A stretch of 64,000 nucleotides of DNA, from the NCBI GenBank assembly GCA_932521035.1, contig OW051496.1:3844001-3908000 (forward strand). The letters run 5' to 3'. Positions 56,901-64,000 of the stretch are shown one piece after another. Under the pieces are notes generated by a model that was not told the origin of the DNA, searched no databases, and worked only from the letters and a program-made list of their open reading frames with translations. The DNA is from Oscheius dolichura. Taxonomy: Eukaryota; Nematoda; Chromadorea; Rhabditida; Rhabditidae. The stretch's first letter is position 1, and each line of letters opens with the position of its first letter. Both the position numbers and the translations under genes were made by a program.

Positions 56901-57969
56901 CTAGAGAAATTCTACAAGGAAGTGGTTCAAGGGGGCTAGAAATGGAGGAATATACTCTACTGATCAGCTTTTCTATCTAGGAAAGGATTACGAGTATGTG
57001 ATGAGAGGAGAGCTCAAAATAGAGAAATTTATAATTTGTTTTGCCATGGAAGGGGCAAATTCCAAATGAAACATTCATACCAGCCTATTCAGGGTGGTCA
57101 GTGGAACAAATCGGATGTTCACTTAGCTGGTCGGTGAGTTAAAAGAGGAGAGACATACTGGGGAGAGGGGGATTACTGTAGGTCGGAGAGGTGATGATAA
57201 TTATGGAGGGGAGAGAAGACTTCTTCGTCTTGATTATCCAAAATTTGGTAGCTACTACTAGTAGTCTACTAGACTACATGGGAATGAAATCAACGGCCCA
57301 GCTCCATTGCGAAATATAAGCTGGCAGGAAAATACCAAATAAAAGGAGAAGATTTCCGATTTCAAATCGTTTTTAGGAAACCATAACGAGAAAGGCATAA
57401 TCTCAATAATAGAACACAGATTCAAGAAATATAAGTCGAAGGAGAAACAATAACAGAATTGTGAATCGGGCCAATAAATCCATAATCCCGGTCTTATTGG
57501 GAATAAACGTATCCAACATACTTCATAAAATTGTAAAGTACAGAATTCATGGAATGGAAAGTTTAGCTTGGCTTCTACTAATAGAGGAGACGGAACAGGA
57601 TAAAAATGAAGGCAGGGCAAGGAAATTCGAAGATGGCCGCGGTAAACTGATACCACGTGAATAATTGGCCCATTAGAAGAAGGAATTCCTAGATTTTGGA
57701 GGAGAGAACAGAGCCCGTGTGAGAGCAGACCAAACGAGAGAGAGAATGAGATCGGCTGCTCCATTTTTTGTGGCTAAAAGTGTCGCCGAACATAAAAGAG
57801 GATAATGTCCCCAAAGGGCGCATATTAGCCCGGACATCGGTCTCCTCGAATCCGTCGAGGCTGACAAACGGGAGCCATTCAGCCACGGCCACGGCGGGGG
57901 ATAGTCACAAAAACAAGCCCCGTGTGTCACTTCTGATATTCTTCGCAAGGGGGAAGAACATAGACTTAC

Positions 57970-58060
57970 TCCGAGCGATAACCGGCAGAAGGGCTATGTG
58001 GGCTGGTCCGAGTTCCACTATCTGGGCGTGGGCGTACTTGGCCCAGTGCGTGAACATCAC
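57970..58060 (-). CDS. 91-nt paralogous exon B
   Basis: It is bounded by a ATACAG acceptor and a CGGA|GTAAG donor. It encodes VMFTHWAKYAHAQIVELGPA then HIALLPVIAR and leaves in phase 1, like exon A. Equal length and equal phase suggest alternative, possibly mutually exclusive, exons of one gene on the minus strand, most simply the TWK channel's 5' region. Confidence 0.55.
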
Positions 58061-58876
58061 CTGTATTTTTTGTTGAATAAAATTAGTTTTGGAGGAAAGA
58101 TATAAGAAAGGGAAGAGAATGGCGGTTATTCTCTGAAATCGTGTAGCAAAACAAGATAAACTACTGTTGCAGCCCCGAGGGAAGTGAAAAATTTTGAAAT
58201 TTTGAATTGGACTGTATCGTATCCATTTTGATAAAGTCGTGTTTTCCAGTAAGCACAGTTTATGTTGAGAATCATCCATCACCTTCCACAGTAATGACTA
58301 TGGCTCGAACTTTGGAATACAAATATGGACCGTAAAACCAAAAAGGGCAAGCGAAATGTGATCACCTCTTATCCATAAAATACTGTCCTGTATCAATTTC
58401 TTAACATGAGTGCTCATTAAAAATGTATCAACCCGAAAAATACAGTACCCTGGAAGGGTTACTGTAATCAAAGGAGCAGCCAAAAGGTGAAATAATCGCA
58501 AAATTTTTACATCTAATTTCTTTATGCTTTCTTCGAGGAACTTATAGCAATCTATCCGAAACCAATGTCATCTGTCAATTCGGCTAAAAATTCTGAGTTT
58601 AGCGTCCATTGATGTTGTCGAGAATTTACTTCCGCAACGAAAAAAGTAAAAGAACGCGGCTACGGACGAGAATTACGAAGATTTCCCCCTCATCTTTCTG
58701 TCTTTTATTCGATTTTGTGGTGACAAAGAATGTTGTTTCTCGTATATTTTTAGAGCTGAATTCACGAGGAACTGCTACTTTCCGATGATGAATTTAAAGA
58801 GAAACGAATTGGCCCCGAAATTTGAAACTTTCGTACGACTTTTCGCGCCGGGAAATTCGACGTAGCTGCGGGTATA

Positions 58877-59007
58877 TAGTCTTTTTCCAACAGATATTCC
58901 ACGGATTCAAATTTGGCGACGCGTCTCCGCTACGGGACCATGTTAGAAAGCTTCCTGGTCCCGTAGCGGAGAGGTTTTTCCGAGGAATATCCGTTGGAAA
59001 TGGACTA
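58877..59007. mobile_element. TA-flanked MITE with internal hairpin, copy B
   Basis: Terminal inverted repeats of the TAGTCTTTTTCCAAC(A/G)GATA type bound 131 bp; the middle holds a second inverted pair (CTCCGCTACGGGACCA and its inverse). TA flanks both ends. It abuts the next element and the two share the central TA. Confidence 0.75.
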
Positions 59008-59009
59008 TA

Positions 59010-59143
59010 TAGTCTTTTTTCCAACGGATAGGGATACAGTAATCAGCCTTTCCTTGAAAATCCGGCAAAATTTGCCATTTTGTTGTCCGATCTCAAATGG
59101 TCTCGAACGGAAGCAATTATCCCTATCCATTGGAAAAGAACTA
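59010..59143. mobile_element. TA-flanked MITE, copy C
   Basis: This has the same TIR family as copy B. Its interior (GATACAGTAATCAG, AATCCGGCAAAATTTGCC, CAAATGGTCTCGAACGG) matches the element at 26091-26229 in reverse orientation. TA is present on both sides (59008-59009 and 59144-59145). Confidence 0.8.
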
Positions 59144-60903
59144 TAGCACAGTTTATGGTTTTCTTCAATTGCCCCGATCAAAAAAATCAAAACTTTCACA
59201 ATTGGACCCGACTCGGCCTTTAGTATTACTCCCAGAACATAAAAATAAAGAGAAAAAAAGAGCGGGTGGGTGTCGTCGACTTTGAAGGAAATGAAAGTAA
59301 TTGACGGAAGAAGAATGGACTCGACTGGCTGAGTTTTCTGGTTGGCCGAGTCGGGTCCAATTGTGATAGGGCGACAAGAAATCCGAAAGGAACCCAAAAG
59401 AGACATTTGGGACACACATTAGACGGGGGACCAGATGGGCCGCCAGCCGGGGGGAAAAGACACCGCCGAGTTCACATTTATGAACTTTGAACCGACCGGG
59501 GGAACAAAGAAATAGAATCTTTTCTGGACAAGAAACATTGTGAATTTTCTGCTTTATCAAATTGCTGTAGGAAAGGCTCTAAACGGAAAATTATCCATCC
59601 CCCTCAAACCCATAAAGTCTTTCAAAATTATTGAAGCTTCATTAGCGACGGAGAAGTGTTCAAAATAACCGCTTATTCTCCCGTGTTTCAGCGTACACAT
59701 AAGAATCGGATTTTTGACGTTTGTGTTGTTCTGATAGCTCCTAAGACAATTGAAATGCCAGATTGCTCTTATTCGGGTACTTCAAATTTCCTCGATTTTA
59801 TATTTCAAGTTTAGTAGCGAGTTATGCCGTAGCCCTTATTTTACCGCGGCGAATATTGCTTCCGAATTGCCTAGTCATATGGCTTCCGGTATATCATGCC
59901 AGTTTTTTCAAAATCCTGAACGATACAGAGGTATCAGAAAAGGCATCGGCCGATTCATTTCATAGAAGCAACAAAGCCTAGACAAATCTAATTTCTCAAT
60001 TGTCCCCTTCCCAAAATGTTTCAAATGACCACATAATAGAGCAGATCAGTCGCAACTTTAGTCTTGGAGTTATCTAAAAGATTTCTCTATAGTTTCGTTT
60101 AAAATATGAAAAGAAGTAGGCAATTGAGAAAGCGACAGGAAATGAGATGGAAGGAGGTGATAGGGGAACTGGTGAAAGGAGATGTCTCCTGGGGGAAGCT
60201 GATAATTATGGACGGATAATACACGGAGAGAGGGGAGCGAATACGCGTTTCTCATTTTTTGGTTGGGTCTTATATGGCAACCGATATTTTGGATGTATTC
60301 CAGTGATTTCATGTTCTGCTCTTTTTAGGAGACTATTCAGTTGGCTCTCTGAAGAGAGAAGTGCCCCGTCTAATAGGAAACAACTCTATTTTTGAAGAAC
60401 TCCACAAACATTCAGTTACTTCATGTTCTATGGTAGCTTTATTACTCCAAATAGTTGACAGTAATTGATATTTCTCCCATAATTTAAAAAATATATATTT
60501 GTTTATTTTCAAGCAGCTCTATTTTTTGTAATGGGAAGATTTGTTTAGACAACAAATTGGCCCAGAAGCGTCTTCCTTATCCGTTGGAAACGCGTTATTT
60601 TTGTATTCTGCTCTAATTTACGAACTGTGGATGTTTTATGTTGTGCTCTATTCAAATGGGAAAGTTAGGTATTTTTAGAAAAACATCACAAGAATTCGTG
60701 CTACAGATGGTATATTTCACTTTTTGGGTAGTTATTTGACATATCCAAATGATCTACTACTGGACGATTTGCTCCTCAAATAAGGCATCAGGAACAGAAT
60801 AGAATTAGTCAGTCAGATTGTTGCTTTTGTTATGTTTTACCCTGCTTTTATATAAAAAGTATAATATTTCTTGTCACTGGATACATGCTCCCAAAGAACT
60901 AAC

Positions 60904-61067
60904 CCCCGCCGTCCTCGGTCCTCTCGCTTCTGTCGGTGTTGATTCGTCGCTTCTCGGAGAGCGGATGAATTGACGGCGTCCGTATGAGGGGATGGATCGA
61001 CGGCGTTCGGATCAACTGGCCATATGCGTGAAAAGTGGCCGAGGCCGCCGTCGACCCCATCAGATCT
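60904..61067 (-). CDS. Candidate 5' exon with a repeated nonapeptide
   Basis: A TTTCAG acceptor, an ATG a few bases on, and a GTTAG donor bound a minus-strand frame reading MGSTAASATFHAYGQLIRTP then SIHPLIRTPSIHPLSEKRR and INTDRSERTEDGG. The unit LIRTPSIHP occurs twice in a row. It could be an alternative first exon for the minus-strand locus; other frames are open too. Confidence 0.3.
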
Positions 61068-61183
61068 GAAATATTCTCGAATTTTAGGCAATAGGAGAGA
61101 GACTACACGAATCCGAGAAAATGACTAGATTTGGCTGCCGTCGTATGGGATGGCCTTCTCAACGAGATCGTTTATCATTTGGG

Positions 61184-61209
61184 GGGACCTTTTATACGCC
61201 GCTGAAAAG
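61184..61209 (+). repeat. 26-bp exact direct repeat, copy 1
   Basis: The sequence GGGACCTTTTATACGCCGCT followed by GAAAAG is identical at 62446-62471, 1.26 kb away. No longer homology surrounds it. It could be a duplicated regulatory element or a leftover of a mobile element. Confidence 0.7.
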
Positions 61210-62445
61210 CCCAAAATTTACATTTCAACAAAATCGCCGGCGTTCTCGACAGATTTGTATAGTTTTTACGAGGGGAATTACTTTTGACGGTTTCGTGTTT
61301 CTAATTTATATAAATAACTGAAATTTGCAGTGATTACTTTATTGAGTGGACGAAAAGAAAAAGATTTCCAGTAGAAACGTCGCGAAAACTACCGTAATCA
61401 CGAATCTAAGGCTTTGAGGCGGGGGTAGAGACAACCATTCGTGTATGGAATATTCTTGTTCTTTGAAGGACGGCTCTTTATTCTGTTTTTGCTTCTCTGA
61501 TAACTTATAAACTGGATCCATCCAATGTTCCAATGGCATACTCCCCGACTGAATAAAAGGTAAACAGAATGAGAAGTGAAGGCTAATTGAACATCTGAGG
61601 GACGATAGCGGTCAGGTAATAAAAATAAAATAATTTAAGGTGGAACCGAAACGAAAAAGTAAGGAGATAGCTGCTGCCCGGGGGATAAAGAAGAAGAACC
61701 ACGGGGGACGCAGCTGGTCTTGGACACGTCCCGGCTTTGTATTGTGTAAGTGGGCCCAATTGCTTACCAACTGAACGAAGACAAATTAAGACGAGGCCGA
61801 CGCCTGCCACATAAGAAGGAGGGGGCCAGCAATGCACACTGATTTGTGGAACGACGATGATGGGCAGGGGAGGCGGTGGAGGAGGCCAGGAAGAGCCGGC
61901 AGGGCAGCTGGACCAGCTGAAAATTGATAGTTAAGAATGGCCAAATTACCAGTTATCAGAAGAAACAAGAATATTTGAGAGAGAATCAGGACAGAGAAAA
62001 ATCAAAGAAAAGGAAGTTCTAGAGAACAGGGAAAAGGAAGCGGCCCGTCTAGCCTCATCCATTTCCGAAATTCAGAGATTCGCGTGTGCGAGTCCCATTC
62101 TGGTCGAAAGTGAAACAACAGGCTAAAAGATGGAATCATTGCTGGACTTGCAACTTCCGTGTACCATATGTTTCAACTGACAGTTTTATAGAAAAGAGAG
62201 GAGTGAAATACTGGCAAGAGAAAAGAGAAAGGGAAATATTGGATCGGGTGACAATGGAAATAAGGGATTGAAGAAGTATACTGCTCAATGAACCGTTTCT
62301 TTCTTTGTGTAGGCTTTATAAGAGTTTCCCGAAATATAGGGAAAAATGTATGCGCTGGTTAGGTTAATAGCGTTTTGGAAAAGTCTTTTCAAAAGGGTTG
62401 ATTACGAGAAGGCCGAAATTTAGGGAAATGGAAAGAGAAATTTGA

Positions 62446-62471
62446 GGGACCTTTTATACGCCGCTGAAAAG
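62446..62471 (+). repeat. 26-bp exact direct repeat, copy 2
   Basis: Second copy of the 61184-61209 word. Both copies lie in sequence with no recognised exon. Confidence 0.7.
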
Positions 62472-63841
62472 AGACAAATGCCAAACTAACCTAACAGGCT
62501 TCTTATCGTTAAATGGGTAAAACGAAGCAGCAAAATTAATAAAGAGGCGTAAAGTAATAAGAATCTCGGGCGGTCGTTATGAGAATTTTCAAATTATGAA
62601 ATGTTTTAGGCCAGCCATATAGAGAATGTTGCTATGTGTTACAGATCGACCTCATATAGTTCAATAAATCGAATAGCCGAATTGAGGATACAGTAACCAC
62701 TAATAAAGCATCGGAAATCTTTTCCCCGGGTAGAAATGAGAAGTACATGATGGAGTCTGCTCCCCGCCCGTAAGAATGAGTAAATGTGTTTTTGTCTGAT
62801 TTGCAATGGAATGCCGGTCGACCCCTAGGGAAGCGACATCAGGTGGCGTCTCGGGGTCGCCACCAGTTGTGCTCCCATTATGGTCCCCGGGGGTCTAAAA
62901 CGGAGACAAAAGATGCGACACGCCATTGATCCCCGCCCTCGAGGGTCTAATGCCGACAATTAGATGAAGTGCCTCGCAGAGATTTACCAAATCATCAAAC
63001 AATGACCCTCGGGGCGGGGAGACTGGTCACTTACTGGGAGGGAAGGGGACCGGGTAGACTGGTGCGGTGTACCCATTCATGGGAACACATTATGTTTTAC
63101 CAACGGGATAAAATTCCTATGTGACTCCTTTCTTTTACTGTATTAGTACTAGTTTTTTTTCCGTTGGTCCAAAAGAGTTCAAAAACTTGCGCAAGGGGGC
63201 CATTTTCTTTGCTTCAATGAGAACATTCGACAATGTCTATATTCTATCGTACTCTTTATAAAAATTGTAGGGAACGTGAAAAAGAAGTTGTATAGCTGAG
63301 GAAGTCTCTGCCTCTTATAATTCTCCTCATTTATCAAATATAACCAATAAATGCGTTGAATTCTTCCAATATTGTAATGTTTTATTCGTGCTATTAGAAT
63401 TCTAGAGTTCTACTGTCTTTATTCAAAATATGCTGCAAAACATCAAAAATCTGTAGCTGAATATGAAAATTGTAATCGGCGCTATATCGTGATATTGCCC
63501 ATTGGAATGATTTATGACGGTCAAAAATTATGGGCATCTACTGGGGAGAGCGGAGAATGCGATAATGGTAAGGAGGGAAGGGTATTGTACCTTGGAAATA
63601 AAGCGGCTAGCGCATTCAAATAGTAAATTTGAAACGTATCGGGTTCACTTGATAAGCAGACGAAATCAACGCGAATGTTTATAGGGTGGCGTAGCAAACT
63701 ATTTCATATGTAGTACAGTGAAAGTTTCGGACAGGGTGCTTGATCTGCTCTGTTGTTTTTTCTTGGGGGGAGGAAAACCGAAAGTAGGCATAACTCGTAT
63801 TCGAATTCTTGAAAATATGTTGTAAAAAAGTAGCTGTAATA

Positions 63842-64000
63842 ATGAAAGAAGCTCGACTGCTTTCTATTCAAATGCTGGCCGAAACCATCAAAATCTCCGT
63901 AGAAATGACTCATTTGCCGTGGATCACCTGGCGTGAAATGGACGAGAACGAAGTCACCACTCCCGGCGGTGAATATTCTATCTACTGGCAGCGAGGTTTG
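63842..64000 (+). CDS. Partial frame running off the window, open on both strands
   Basis: From ATG at 63842 the frame stays open to the edge: MKEARLLSIQMLAETIKISV then EMTHLPWITWREMDENEV and TTPGGEYSIYWQRGL. The minus strand is also open and reads DRIFTAGSGDFVLVHFTPGD then PRQMSHFYGDFDGFGQHLN. Base composition is noticeably more GC-balanced than the preceding 500 bp, which suggests that it is coding on one strand. Which strand is undecided; the flanking locus would favour minus. Confidence 0.35.
   Translation, partial: MKEARLLSIQMLAETIKISVEMTHLPWITWREMDENEVTTPGGEYSIYWQRGL

Larger units (their letters stand above)
61068..63840. other. Sparse region with a GC-rich island
   Basis: No gene can be supported. 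A GC-rich patch at about 62815-63060 contains a minus-strand acceptor-like CGTTTTAG followed by a frame reading PGDHNGSTTGGDPETPPDVA, which may be a small exon. Small inverted words occur (CCCCGGGGG near 62885). The rest is AT-rich. Confidence 0.25.

Noticed and set aside
57258-57764. 168-residue minus-strand frame with ATG
   Set aside because: It is unusually rich in hydrophobic and aromatic residues, with no domain logic and no splice or conservation evidence; the opposite strand is also open over part of it. It looks like chance.
59005-59560. Minus-strand frames of 136 and 131 residues
   Set aside because: One runs through a MITE and its terminal repeats; the other has no protein-like pattern.
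1-64000. tRNA, rRNA or spliced-leader RNA genes
   Set aside because: I looked for the usual GGTTCGA-type arm with matching stems and found only isolated words, none with a foldable partner. A covariance-model scan would settle this.
63842-64000. Bacterial gene transfer at the window end
   Set aside because: Codon use of the plus frame looks bacterial-like, but the minus frame is equally plausible and the sequence ends too soon to judge.

Overview
This is a eukaryotic, almost certainly nematode, genomic window. The support is: very short introns (often 38-50 bp) with GTAAG-type donors and TTTCAG/TTTTAG acceptors; small compact genes; and families typical of nematodes, namely srsx-type chemoreceptors, ShKT-domain secreted proteins, C-type lectin/CUB proteins and TWK-type two-pore potassium channels. 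The species cannot be named from the sequence. Exons were joined by eye, so splice sites and starts are approximate unless an argument for them is given.

Layout. 0-8 kb: repeat-rich, with a degenerate hAT transposon (1.2-2.1 kb), a perfect 123-bp inverted repeat (0.5 and 5.1 kb), a 31-bp tandem repeat with a hairpin (6.1 kb), a 165-bp direct repeat (6.3 and 7.4 kb), and one good gene, a coiled-coil plus kelch propeller protein (3.2-4.9 kb, + strand). 8-10.4 kb: a decaying array of paralogous coiled-coil exons. 11.2-12.6, 17.1-18.5 and 18.9-20.2 kb: three srsx-like 7TM receptors on the - strand. Between them on the + strand lie a three-helix membrane protein (13.2-14.0 kb) and a TAK1/TKL-like kinase joined to a polytopic membrane domain (14.3-16.9 kb). 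20.9-23.1 kb (-): a twelve-helix otopetrin-like protein. 23.2-23.7 and 24.5-26.4 kb (-): an unknown protein and a degenerate USP-like peptidase. 27.6-31.6 kb (+): a tandem pair of C-type lectin/CUB genes, the first a decayed copy. 31.8-33.6 kb (-): two ShKT proteins. 34.7-35.7 kb (+): a second kelch propeller. 35.8-38.0 kb (-): a GLUT-type sugar transporter. 38.6-49.3 kb (-): the intraflagellar transport gene IFT172 (osm-1 orthologue), complete. 49.8-53.1 kb (-): a TWK potassium channel, whose 5' exons probably extend through the sparse 53-64 kb region, where a pair of paralogous 91-nt exons is the clearest signal.

The genes do not form one pathway. IFT172, srsx receptors, an otopetrin-like channel and a TWK channel would fit sensory or neuronal cell biology, and the lectin/CUB and ShKT genes fit secreted or defence-type expansions, but that grouping is inference. 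Several small inverted-repeat transposons (MITEs) sit in introns and intergenic DNA. The most unusual protein is the kinase with a C-terminal multi-pass membrane domain.
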